A DNA stretch of 17,461 bases from an uncultured Eubacteriales bacterium. GTDB lineage: Bacteria > Bacillota > Clostridia > Oscillospirales > Oscillospiraceae. Where the stretch lies: NCBI GenBank assembly GCA_905205195.1, contig CAJLCS010000037.1, positions 1 to 17,461 of the forward strand, in the 5' to 3' direction. Positions 6,459 to 13,261 of the stretch are shown one piece after another. The translations under genes and the position numbers were made by a program. The notes beneath the pieces were generated by a model. The model worked only from the letters and a program-made list of their open reading frames with translations. It was not told the origin of the DNA and made no database searches. Within the stretch, counting starts at the first letter, position 1. Each line of letters begins with the position of its first letter.

Positions 6459-6508
6459 CACTTCCATGGCGGGACAAGTCACTTGTCCCGCCGGAAGTGC
6501 TTTTCTTG
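6459..6508 (+). terminator. Long hairpin with T-rich tail (partial terminator or stabiliser)
   Basis: A perfect 11-bp stem, GGCGGGACAAG / CTTGTCCCGCC with loop TCA, is extended by CACTTCC (6459-6465) / GGAAGTG (6493-6499) across an AT bulge, then CTTTTCTT. It begins 13 bp after the lipoprotein stop. The genes beyond it clearly belong to the same system, so it probably lets some transcription through and protects the upstream mRNA. Confidence 0.8.
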
Positions 6509-6520
6509 ACTGACGAAAGG

Positions 6521-6540
6521 CCGCCCGCCGGGCGGATTTT
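6521..6540 (+). terminator. Second GC hairpin with short T run
   Basis: CCGCCC (6521-6526), loop GCC, GGGCGG (6530-6535), then ATTTTC. It follows the longer hairpin by about 20 bp and precedes the ATPase start by 28 bp. The T run is only four bases, so termination is probably weak. Confidence 0.55.
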
Positions 6541-6568
6541 CGTAACTTAAGAAATGGGAGGAAAACCA

Positions 6569-8119
6569 ATGAGTGCAGATGCGGCAATCGAGCTGCGGGG
6601 CATTACCAAGGTCTTCGGCAGCATCGTCGCCAATAAGGACGTGAACCTCACCGTCAACCGGGGCGAGATTCTGTCGATTCTGGGCGAGAACGGCAGCGGA
6701 AAAACCACGCTGATGAACATCATCGCGGGTATTTATTTTCCGGATCACGGCCAGATTTTCATCGACGGCAGCGAGGCGGTGATCCGCTCTCCCCGGGACG
6801 CCTTTTCCTACGGCATCGGCATGATTCACCAGCACTTCAAGCTGGTGGACGTGTTCACGGCGGCGGAAAACATTGTGCTGGGGCTGGAGGAGAAGGAGCG
6901 GTTCAATATGCAGCGCTCCGCCCGGCGTATCCGGGAGATCAGCGAGCAGTACGGCTTTGAAATCGACCCGGAAAAGAAAATTTACGAGATGTCCGTCTCC
7001 GAAAAGCAGACGGTGGAAATCGTCAAGGCCCTCTACCGGGGGGCGGAGATCCTGATTCTTGACGAGCCTACCGCCGTGCTGACCCCCCAGGAGACCCGGA
7101 AGCTCTTCGACGTGCTGCGCCGGATGCGGGACAGCGGCAAGGCCATCATCATCATCACCCACAAGCTCCACGAGGTCATGGCCCTGTCCGACCGGGTGTC
7201 CGTGCTGCGGAAGGGCGAGTACATCGGCACCGTCCGCACCGCCGAGACCAACGAGGCGGCCCTGACGGAAATGATGGTGGGCAAGAAAGTCTCCCTGAAC
7301 ATCCAGCGGACCGACCCGAAGGACCCGGCGGACCGGCTGGTGGTGCGCCATGTGGACTGCATCAACCGGGACGGCGTGAAGGTTCTCGACGACGTGACCT
7401 TTACCGCCCGGTCCGGCGAAATTCTGGGCATTGCGGGCATCGCCGGCAGCGGCCAGCGGGAGCTGCTGGAGGCCATCGCGGGATTGCAGCAGCTGCAAAG
7501 CGGCGAAATCCTCTACCATAACCCCAAAACCGACGCCACCGACAACCTGCGGGACAAAACCCCACTGCAGATCCGGGAGCTGGGCGTGCGGCTGTCCTTC
7601 GTGCCGGAGGACCGGCTGGGCATGGGCCTGGTGGGCAACATGGACATTGTGGACAACATGATGCTCCGCAGCTACCGGAAGGGCAAGACCTTCCTGCTGG
7701 AGCGGAAGGCCCCGAAAAATCTGGCCGACGACATCATCCGCCAGCTGGAGGTGGTCACCCCCAACGCCGAGACGCCGGTGCGGAAGCTCTCCGGCGGCAA
7801 CGTCCAGAAGGTGCTGGTGGGCCGGGAAATCGCCGCGTCGCCGACGGTGCTGATGGCGGCCTATCCGGTCCGGGGTCTGGATATCAACTCCTCGTATCTG
7901 ATTTATCATCTGCTCAACCAGCAGAAGGAAAACGGCGTGGCCGTGATCTTCGTGGGCGAAGATCTGGACGTGCTGGTGGAGCTGTGCGACCGGATTCTGG
8001 TCATTGGCTCCGGCAAGGTCACCGGCGTGGTGGACGGCCGGAAGGCTACCAAGGAGCAGATCGGCTATCTCATGACCGCCAACAGCGGCGTCTGTGACGA
8101 AGGAGGAGACAATCAATGA
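6569..8119 (+). CDS. Nucleoside/purine ABC transporter ATP-binding protein (two NBDs)
   Basis: This 516-residue protein has two fused ABC domains, as in the NupO/RbsA-type sugar and nucleoside importers. NBD1 has Walker A GENGSGKT (39-46), the Q-loop Gln at 88, Walker B ILILDEP (161-167) and the H-loop THK (197-199). Its signature is the unusual MSVSEKQTVEI (141-151). NBD2 has a degenerate Walker A (GIAGSGQREL, 290-299), the canonical LSGGN signature (407-411) and a PVRGLD D-loop (433-438) without an acidic catalytic residue. One competent and one degenerate site is usual in this family. The ATG at 6569 follows GGGAGGAAAA, and an in-frame ATG at 6554 would swallow that site. It overlaps the first permease gene by ATGA, which suggests translational coupling. 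Confidence 0.94.
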   Translation: MSADAAIELRGITKVFGSIVANKDVNLTVNRGEILSILGENGSGKTTLMNIIAGIYFPDHGQIFIDGSEAVIRSPRDAFSYGIGMIHQHFKLVDVFTAAENIVLGLEEKERFNMQRSARRIREISEQYGFEIDPEKKIYEMSVSEKQTVEIVKALYRGAEILILDEPTAVLTPQETRKLFDVLRRMRDSGKAIIIITHKLHEVMALSDRVSVLRKGEYIGTVRTAETNEAALTEMMVGKKVSLNIQRTDPKDPADRLVVRHVDCINRDGVKVLDDVTFTARSGEILGIAGIAGSGQRELLEAIAGLQQLQSGEILYHNPKTDATDNLRDKTPLQIRELGVRLSFVPEDRLGMGLVGNMDIVDNMMLRSYRKGKTFLLERKAPKNLADDIIRQLEVVTPNAETPVRKLSGGNVQKVLVGREIAASPTVLMAAYPVRGLDINSSYLIYHLLNQQKENGVAVIFVGEDLDVLVELCDRILVIGSGKVTGVVDGRKATKEQIGYLMTANSGVCDEGGDNQ

Positions 8120-9225
8120 CCGAGAAGCATATGCACGAACCCCGGTTTCACATTGCCAAGCGCAGCGGCCTTGTTTGGTGGAAATCCTGGCTGATCCGGG
8201 TGGCCGCCGTGGCGCTGGCGCTGGTGGCCAGCGCCGTGGTGACGGTGCTGCTCACCGGGGAAAATCCCCTGCGGGTCTACGCCACCATGATTGACGGCGC
8301 CGTGGGCACCCAGCGCCGGATCTGGGGCCTGCTGCAGAACGTGGCCATGCTGCTGTGCGTGTCGCTGGCGGTGACCCCGGCCTTCAAAATGCGGTTCTGG
8401 AACATCGGCGCCGAGGGGCAGGTCCTCATCGGTGGCATGGCCACCGCCGCCTGCATGATTCTGCTGGGCAGCAAGCTGCCCACCTGGCTGCTGATGCCGG
8501 TGATTATTCTGGCCAGCATGGCCGCCGGTGCCCTGTGGGCGGTGATTCCCGCCTTCTTCAAGGCCCACTGGGATACCAACGAGACGCTGTTCACCCTGAT
8601 GATGAACTACATCGCCATTCAACTGGTGTCCTTCTTCACCCTGAAATGGTCCGTGCCCAAAGGCTCCGGCCAGATCGGCGTCATCAATCAGGAGACCCAT
8701 GCCGGATGGCTCCCGGCGCTGGGCGGGCAGGATTACCTGATGAATATCCTCATCGTGGCCGCCCTGACCGTGGGCATGTACATCTACCTGAAGTACAGCA
8801 AGCACGGCTATGAAATCGCCGTGGTGGGCGAAAGCGAGAACACCGCCCGCTACATCGGCATCAACGTGAAAAAGGTCATCATCCGCACCATGGTCATCTC
8901 CGGCGCCCTGTGCGGCATCGCCGGACTGCTGCTGGTCAGCGGCACCGACCATACCATCACCCGCAACACCGCCGCCGGCCGGGGCTTTACCGCCATCATG
9001 GTGTCGTGGCTGGCCAAGTTTAATCCCTTGTACATGGTGCTGACGTCGCTGCTCATCGTGTTTTTGCAGAAGGGCGCCATTGAGATTTCCACGATTTACG
9101 GCCTGAACGCCTCCTTCTCGGAGATCATCACCGGCATCATCATTTTCTTCATCATCGGCAGCGAATTTTTCATCAATTATCAGATCAAATTCCGCGGCAG
9201 CGAGCAGGGAGGGAAAGCGGCATGA
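8116..9225 (+). CDS. ABC transporter permease (NupP-like)
   Basis: This 369-residue, very hydrophobic protein has about eight to ten membrane segments and belongs to the BPD_transp_2 group (ribose/nucleoside permeases). Family markers include FWNIGAEGQVLIGG (about 95-108), the cytoplasmic coupling segment VVGESENTARYIGI after KHGYEIA (about 235-250), and a C-terminal FFIIGSEFFINY helix. The start codon overlaps the ATPase stop (ATGA, 8116-8119) with AGGAGG at 8101-8106. Its own stop overlaps the next permease start in the same way. It should pair with that permease to form the membrane channel. A basic, non-cleaved N-terminus (about 15 residues) precedes the first helix. Confidence 0.93.
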   Translation: MTEKHMHEPRFHIAKRSGLVWWKSWLIRVAAVALALVASAVVTVLLTGENPLRVYATMIDGAVGTQRRIWGLLQNVAMLLCVSLAVTPAFKMRFWNIGAEGQVLIGGMATAACMILLGSKLPTWLLMPVIILASMAAGALWAVIPAFFKAHWDTNETLFTLMMNYIAIQLVSFFTLKWSVPKGSGQIGVINQETHAGWLPALGGQDYLMNILIVAALTVGMYIYLKYSKHGYEIAVVGESENTARYIGINVKKVIIRTMVISGALCGIAGLLLVSGTDHTITRNTAAGRGFTAIMVSWLAKFNPLYMVLTSLLIVFLQKGAIEISTIYGLNASFSEIITGIIIFFIIGSEFFINYQIKFRGSEQGGKAA

Positions 9226-10205
9226 TTGCATCCTTTATTCACCGGGCCGTTATGCAGGGTATTCCGCTGCTGTTCGGCTCCACCGGCGAAATCATCACGG
9301 AAAAAAGCGGCAACCTGAACCTGGGCATCCCCGGCATCATGTATGTAGGCGGCATCAGCAGCGTCATCGGCGCGTTTCTGTATGAGCAGGCCGTTGGCCC
9401 GGCCAATATCAACCCGTTTCTGGCCATTCTGATCCCGCTGCTGTGCTGTATGCTGGGGTCGCTGGTCATGGGCCTGATTTACGCCTTCCTGACCACCACC
9501 CTCCGGGCCAACCAGAACGTTACCGGTCTGGCGCTGACCACCTTCGGCGTGGGCTTCGGCAACTTCTTCGGCGGCTCGCTGATCAAGCTCACCTCCAGCG
9601 ATATGCCCTCCATCACCCTGACGGCCACCAGCAACTGCTTCCGGGCCACCCTTCCCTTTGCGGAGAAGCTGGGGGCGGTGGGCACCGTCCTGTTTTCCTA
9701 CAGTTTTCTGGCCTATGTGGCCATCATCGTGGCGCTGATTGCCGCCTATGTGCTCAAGCGGACCCGGACCGGCCTGGAGCTGCGGGCCGTGGGCGAGAAT
9801 CCGGCCACCGCCGACGCGGCGGGCATCTCCGTGGCCCGCTACAAGTACGCGGCCACCTGCATCGGCAGCGTGATCGCGGGACTGGGCGGACTGTACTATG
9901 TGATGGACTACGCCTGCGGCATCTGGTCCAACGACGCCTTCGGTGACCGGGGTTGGCTGGCCATTGCGCTGGTAATTTTCGCCGTGTGGAAGCCGGATAT
10001 GAGCATCCTCGGCTCCATTCTGTTCGGCGGACTGTTCATCGTCCACAACTACATCCCCAATCTGGATGTGAGCACCCAGGAGCTGATCAAGATGCTGCCG
10101 TATCTGGTGACGATCATCGTGCTGATTATCATCAGTATGCGGAAAAAGCGGGAAAATCAGCCCCCCGCCAGCCTGGGCCTGTCCTACTTCCGGGAGGATC
10201 GGTAA
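9222..10205 (+). CDS. ABC transporter permease (NupQ-like)
   Basis: This 327-residue polytopic membrane protein is the second BPD_transp_2 permease of the system. Near residue 27 it has the typical TEKSGNLNLGIPGIMYVGG block seen in the second permease of these importers (consensus E-x-x-G-x-x-N-[IL]-G-x-[ED]-G). A coupling loop, AVGENPATADAAGISV, follows the RTRTGLEL segment. GGAGGGAAAG ahead of ATG 9222 acts as ribosome binding site, and the start overlaps the preceding stop by ATGA. The C-terminus ends in a basic cytosolic tail (RKKRENQPP). It is the last gene of the purine operon, closed by a bidirectional terminator 7 bp after the stop. Confidence 0.93.
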   Translation: MIASFIHRAVMQGIPLLFGSTGEIITEKSGNLNLGIPGIMYVGGISSVIGAFLYEQAVGPANINPFLAILIPLLCCMLGSLVMGLIYAFLTTTLRANQNVTGLALTTFGVGFGNFFGGSLIKLTSSDMPSITLTATSNCFRATLPFAEKLGAVGTVLFSYSFLAYVAIIVALIAAYVLKRTRTGLELRAVGENPATADAAGISVARYKYAATCIGSVIAGLGGLYYVMDYACGIWSNDAFGDRGWLAIALVIFAVWKPDMSILGSILFGGLFIVHNYIPNLDVSTQELIKMLPYLVTIIVLIIISMRKKRENQPPASLGLSYFREDR

Positions 10206-10212
10206 TCAAATA

Positions 10213-10249
10213 AATTGCCTCTGCGTTTATCGCAGAGGCAATTTTTTGT
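10213..10249. terminator. Bidirectional terminator between convergent genes
   Basis: A perfect 13-bp stem, AATTGCCTCTGCG (10213-10225) and CGCAGAGGCAATT (10231-10243) with loop TTTAT, is followed by TTTT on the plus strand. Read on the minus strand it ends in AATTTATTT. It serves the permease gene from the left and the dehydrogenase gene from the right. Confidence 0.93.
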
Positions 10250-10257
10250 ATCTTCCG

Positions 10258-11004
10258 TCAGGTCTGGGCGGCACCGTCCACCGAAACGACGGCGCCGGTG
10301 ACATAGCTGGCAAGGTCGCTGGCCAGGAACAGAAACACGTTGGCAACCTCCTCCGGCTCGCCGACCCGCCCCAGCGGAATGGGGGCGGAGATCCGGGCCA
10401 CCAGCTCCGGCGGCAGGGCGGCGACCATATCCGTTCGGGTAATGCCCGGCGCCACCGCGTTGACCCGGATGCCGGCCCGGCCAAGCTCCCGGGCGAGACT
10501 GCGGGTCAGGCCGTTGACGGCGAATTTGCTGGTGGGATAGCCCACGCCGCTGGGCTGACCGTACAGGCTGACCATGGAGCTGGTGTTCAGAATGCAGCCG
10601 TGACCGGCCTGCCGCATGATCGGCTCGACGGCCTTGCAGCCGTTGAAGACGGCGGTGACGTTGAGATCCATGATGGCCTTGAATTTCTCCGGCGTGTAAT
10701 CGGCCAGCGGCTCCCGGGCGGAAATTCCGGCGTTGTTGACCAGAATGTCCACGGTGCCGAAGGTTTCGGCCACCTGATCGACGGCCGCTTTGACGGCGGA
10801 AAAGTCCGTCAGATCCGGCGACAGGCCGAGAACCTCCCAGTCTGCGTTTTCGGCCTTCAACTGGCTGACGGCTTTTTGGGCGCTTTCCGGGCGGCTCCCG
10901 AACAGCGCGACGCGGGCGCCGTTTTGCAGATAGGTCCGCACGATGGCAAGCCCAATTCCCCGGGTACCGCCGGTGACGATGGCAGTTTTTCCTTGCAGTA
11001 GCAT
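10258..11004 (-). CDS. Short-chain dehydrogenase/reductase (FabG-like SDR)
   Basis: This 248-residue classical SDR has a Rossmann NAD(P)-binding motif TGGTRGIG (11-18), NNAG (90-93), the structural Asn in DLNVT (115), and the catalytic Ser143, Tyr156 and Lys160 (spacing S-x12-Y-x3-K). The PG motif follows as VNAVAPGITRTDM (181-193). All four catalytic residues are present, so it should be an active NAD(P)H-dependent oxidoreductase. It resembles 3-oxoacyl-ACP reductase, but many such proteins act on other alcohols or ketones. The isolated position, with no fatty-acid genes nearby, argues for a specialised substrate. Start ATG 11004 is set by GGGAGGATTCAA upstream; a longer frame to 11115 would cover the promoter. 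It is transcribed away from the LysR gene, its probable regulator. Confidence 0.92.
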   Translation of the reverse strand: MLLQGKTAIVTGGTRGIGLAIVRTYLQNGARVALFGSRPESAQKAVSQLKAENADWEVLGLSPDLTDFSAVKAAVDQVAETFGTVDILVNNAGISAREPLADYTPEKFKAIMDLNVTAVFNGCKAVEPIMRQAGHGCILNTSSMVSLYGQPSGVGYPTSKFAVNGLTRSLARELGRAGIRVNAVAPGITRTDMVAALPPELVARISAPIPLGRVGEPEEVANVFLFLASDLASYVTGAVVSVDGAAQT

Positions 11005-11022
11005 TTGAATCCTCCCTTTCCG

Positions 11023-11041
11023 ATGCCGGTTCAATCGGCAT
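11023..11041 (-). other. Hairpin in the SDR 5' leader
   Basis: ATGCCG (11023-11028), 7-nt loop, CGGCAT (11036-11041), a perfect 6-bp stem between the predicted SDR start site and its ribosome binding site. It is weak and has no T tract. Confidence 0.4.
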
Positions 11042-11044
11042 TTA

Positions 11045-11056
11045 TTTATCGATAAA
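11045..11056. promoter_or_regulatory. Palindrome at the SDR transcription start (candidate operator)
   Basis: TTTATCGATAAA is a perfect 12-bp palindrome. On the minus strand it begins directly after the -10 box, so it covers the expected transcription start. The binding protein is not known. Confidence 0.5.
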
Positions 11057-11085
11057 ATTGTATCGTATGAAACCGGAAATGTCAA
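11057..11085 (-). promoter_or_regulatory. Sigma-A promoter of the SDR gene
   Basis: Read on the minus strand: TTGACA (11085-11080), a 17-bp spacer and TACAAT (11062-11057), a near-consensus promoter. The start site would be near 11050, leaving a leader of about 45 nt. Confidence 0.85.
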
Positions 11086-11097
11086 ATTGATTCTTTT

Positions 11098-11122
11098 ATA
11101 GAAATTGATAGACATTTTCTAT
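11098..11122. promoter_or_regulatory. Interrupted palindrome, candidate LysR-type operator
   Basis: ATAGAAA (11098-11104), 11-bp spacer, TTTCTAT (11116-11122). It lies 13 bp upstream of the SDR -35 and 32 bp before the LysR-type start codon. That is a usual place for a LysR recognition site that activates the divergent gene and represses its own. Confidence 0.6.
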
Positions 11123-11154
11123 GAAATGTGCAATACTGTAGAGGGGGTGAGACG

Positions 11155-12048
11155 ATGAATCTGCTGCATTTGCGTTATTTTTCGGAGCTGGCCCGCCGCC
11201 TGCATTATTCCCGAGCGGCGGAGGCGTTATGTATCACCCAGCCGACCCTCAGCTATGCCATCCGGGAGCTGGAGAAGGAGCTGGGCGTGCCGCTTTTTGA
11301 GCGAAGCGGGCGAAACGTCCGCCTGACCCGGTACGGCCAGGCCTTTCAGGAGATTGTGGACCGGTCCCTCACCGGTCTGGATGCCGGGATTGCGAAGCTG
11401 CAGCAGGTCCGCGACGGCGGCGGGGAGATCCGGCTGGGCTTTCTGCGGGGGCTGGGGGTGGATCTGATTCCCGGCCTGGCGGAGGGATTCCTCCGGGAGG
11501 TGCCGGACAGCGGAATTCGCTTTTCCTTCCATTCCGGCCCTACGGACGCCCTTCTGGAGGGACTGCGGGCCGGAACCTATGATCTGGTGTTTGCGTCGCG
11601 GCCGACCTCAGACGAGCGCTTCCTCTGCACGCCGGTCTGGCGGCAGGATCTGGTGGTGATCGTGCCGAAGGGCCATCCTCTGGCCGGGCGGGGCACCGTT
11701 GCGCTGCGGGAAACGCTGCCCTATCCGCAGATTGTCTTTGCCGAGGGCACCGGCCTGCGGCGGGTGATCCGGCAGATGTTCCGGGAAATCGGCGGTCAGC
11801 CCGTCATTGCCTACGAGGTGCAGGAGGATCAGGTGGTTGCCGGACTGGTGGCCCACGGCTTCGGCATTGCCGTGGTTCCGGCCATGGAGATGCTTCATCG
11901 GCTGGACGTGGAGATTCTGACCATTGCCGAGCCGCGGAAGGATTGGAATTTTTATCTCATCAGCAACCGGCAGGGCTATCAGCCCTCGGCGGTGTTCCGG
12001 TTTCGCCGCTATGTGGAGCGGCGGACCGGGGAAAAGGAGGAGCCGTGA
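11155..12048 (+). CDS. LysR family transcriptional regulator
   Basis: This 297-residue protein starts with a LysR winged helix: LLHLRYFSELARRLHYSRAA (3-22), then ITQPTLSYAIRELEKELGV (27-45) as recognition helix and LFERSGRNVRLTRYG (47-61) as the wing. The effector-binding domain runs from about residue 92 (EIRLGFL) to about 290, with the usual GLVAHGFGIAVVP segment. LysR proteins act as tetramers and usually control an adjacent divergent gene, here the short-chain dehydrogenase. ATG 11155 has GAGGGGGTGA just ahead; a longer frame starting near 11128 has no ribosome site. The stop overlaps the next start codon (GTGA), so the downstream membrane protein is probably co-translated. The ligand cannot be told from sequence. 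Confidence 0.94.
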   Translation: MNLLHLRYFSELARRLHYSRAAEALCITQPTLSYAIRELEKELGVPLFERSGRNVRLTRYGQAFQEIVDRSLTGLDAGIAKLQQVRDGGGEIRLGFLRGLGVDLIPGLAEGFLREVPDSGIRFSFHSGPTDALLEGLRAGTYDLVFASRPTSDERFLCTPVWRQDLVVIVPKGHPLAGRGTVALRETLPYPQIVFAEGTGLRRVIRQMFREIGGQPVIAYEVQEDQVVAGLVAHGFGIAVVPAMEMLHRLDVEILTIAEPRKDWNFYLISNRQGYQPSAVFRFRRYVERRTGEKEEP

Positions 12049-13025
12049 AAGAGAAAAAGACACTGGAAGCCGCCAGCGAGAAGATTCTGGCGCTGGAGGC
12101 GCAGGAAGAGGAGCGGTTTGTCCTGCTCCACGCCCGGCTGGCCCGGCAGAACGAAATGAGCGAAGCGGAACGGGACCGGCTGGCCGAATCGGTGACCCGG
12201 GAGGCGGAAGCGCTGGAAAAGGCCTCCGCCAACCTGCGGAAGGCCCAGAAATGGGCCTACGATCAGTCCGACGAGCTGAAAACCAGGCTGAAGGAAGGCC
12301 GCAGCAGCGAGACCAAGCGGAAAATCCTCCGCCGCGCCCCGGCCAATTCGGTGATCGATCTGGAGGAGCAGCAGCGGGAGAATTTTGCCGCCGGGGTGAA
12401 TTTCTACAAAATCGCCCTGATCTGCATTTCCGGCAGCTTTGCCGGTGTGGCGGTGGAGACGCTGTGGTGCCTGCTGCGCCACGGCTACATCGAAAGCCGG
12501 GCGGGGCTGGTGTACGGCCCCTTCAACCTGCTCTACGGCGTTGGCGCGGTGGCGCTGACGCTGGCATTGTACCGCTACCGGAACCGGAGCGCGGCCATTT
12601 CCTTTGCGGGCAGCATGGTCATCGGCAGCGTGGTGGAATATGTGCTGTCCTGGGCCCAGGAAATGCTGTTCGGCTCCGTGTCCTGGGACTACAGCAAGGT
12701 GCCCTTTAACTTAAACGGCCGGATTTGTTTGCTCTATTCGGTATTCTGGGGCATTCTGGGCGTTTTCTGGATCAAGAGCATCTATCCCCGGGTGGCGAAG
12801 GTTATTCTGCGGATCCCGGACCGGATCGGCAAGGCTGTGACGTGGGTGCTGGTGGTGTTCCTGCTGTTTGACGGGCTGATGAGCCTTGGTGCGGTGTGGC
12901 GCTGGTCGGAGCGGGTGAAGGACGAACCGGCCCACAGCGTCGTGGATCAGTTCTTTGACGACCGGTTTCCGGACGAGCGGATGCGGAAAATCTACGCCAA
13001 CATGGTATTCGGCGACGAAAAATAG
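12045..13025 (+). CDS. CmpB-type putative ABC transporter (type IV) membrane protein with coiled-coil N-terminus
   Basis: This 326-residue protein has two parts. Residues 1-112 are highly charged and Ala/Leu/Glu/Arg-rich, with the heptad look of a cytosolic coiled coil. From about 120 onward there are five or six membrane helices. The membrane part carries the pattern of the putative ABC-transporter type IV (CmpB-like) family: SRAGLVYGPFNLLYGVGA (151-168), VVEYVLSWAQEMLF (196-209), then SWDYSKVPFNLNGRICLLYSVFWGILG (213-239). The family is widespread in Firmicutes and, despite the name, has no proven transport role. The chosen start is GTG 12045, overlapping the LysR stop, with AAGGAGG at 12034-12040. 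No coiled-coil extension of this length is usual in the family as I know it. A C-terminal soluble tail follows the last helix. Confidence 0.82.
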   Translation: MKEKKTLEAASEKILALEAQEEERFVLLHARLARQNEMSEAERDRLAESVTREAEALEKASANLRKAQKWAYDQSDELKTRLKEGRSSETKRKILRRAPANSVIDLEEQQRENFAAGVNFYKIALICISGSFAGVAVETLWCLLRHGYIESRAGLVYGPFNLLYGVGAVALTLALYRYRNRSAAISFAGSMVIGSVVEYVLSWAQEMLFGSVSWDYSKVPFNLNGRICLLYSVFWGILGVFWIKSIYPRVAKVILRIPDRIGKAVTWVLVVFLLFDGLMSLGAVWRWSERVKDEPAHSVVDQFFDDRFPDERMRKIYANMVFGDEK

Positions 13026-13210
13026 AAAATGCAGGCGATCCGTGAGGCGCACTTCGTAAGGAAGTGCGCCTCGGTGATATTGCCTGCGGCAGTTGAGGCG
13101 GGAATATCCTATCACAAAAGCCGACAGGCTTTTCTATCACTTCCCGAAAGGGAACGATCACGCCGGGCAAAGCCCGGCCTATCACTTTTGTTCATCGGAG
13201 CGTACGAAAA
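13026..13210 (+). other. Non-coding row of short hairpins with CTATCAC linkers
   Basis: The gap between two convergent genes holds no supported ORF but at least five consecutive hairpins. The first is GAGGCGCACTTC / GAAGTGCGCCTC (13044-13072, perfect 12-bp stem, loop GTAAG). Next is TGCC / GGCA (13081-13091). Then come AAAAGCC / GGCTTTT (13116-13133), TTCCC / GGGAA with a GAAA loop (13141-13154) and GCCGGGC / GCCCGGC (13162-13178). None has a T tract. The last three are separated by a heptamer (CTATCAC three times, CGATCAC once), and the reverse complement core GTGATA occurs at 13074-13079. This could be a structured RNA or a small dispersed repeat element; the family is not named here. Confidence 0.75.
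13109..13185. repeat. Four heptamer repeats CTATCAC/CGATCAC
   Basis: Copies lie at 13109-13115, 13134-13140, 13155-13161 (CGATCAC) and 13179-13185, with periods of 25, 21 and 24 bp. Each interval between copies is filled exactly by one hairpin with a different sequence, so the linker is conserved while the stems vary. Confidence 0.85.
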
Positions 13211-13249
13211 GAAGGCAGCACAAGATTCGTGCTGCCTTCTTCCTTTTTT
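13211..13249. terminator. Bidirectional terminator between convergent genes
   Basis: A perfect 11-bp stem, GAAGGCAGCAC (13211-13221) and GTGCTGCCTTC (13229-13239), is followed by TTCCTTTTTT on the plus strand. On the minus strand it is followed by TTTTCG. It closes the CmpB-like gene and, from the other side, the nfnB gene that ends at 13262. Confidence 0.9.
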
Positions 13250-13261
13250 ACGGATGGGACC

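Noticed and set aside
5186..8116. Long minus-strand ORFs opposite the BMP lipoprotein and ATPase genes
   Set aside because: They have the same shadow composition (Gly, His, Val, Asp), no family motifs, and lie across well-recognised genes and their hairpins.
10258..11001. Plus-strand ORF opposite the SDR gene
   Set aside because: It is an antisense shadow; the minus-strand SDR has complete catalytic residues, a promoter and a ribosome site.
13044..13072. Terminator for the CmpB-like gene
   Set aside because: It has no T tract; the true terminator with a T tract lies at 13211-13249.
13109..13185. CRISPR array made of the CTATCAC repeats
   Set aside because: Repeats of 7 bp with 14-18 bp hairpin intervals are far too short, the intervals are self-complementary, and no cas gene is present.
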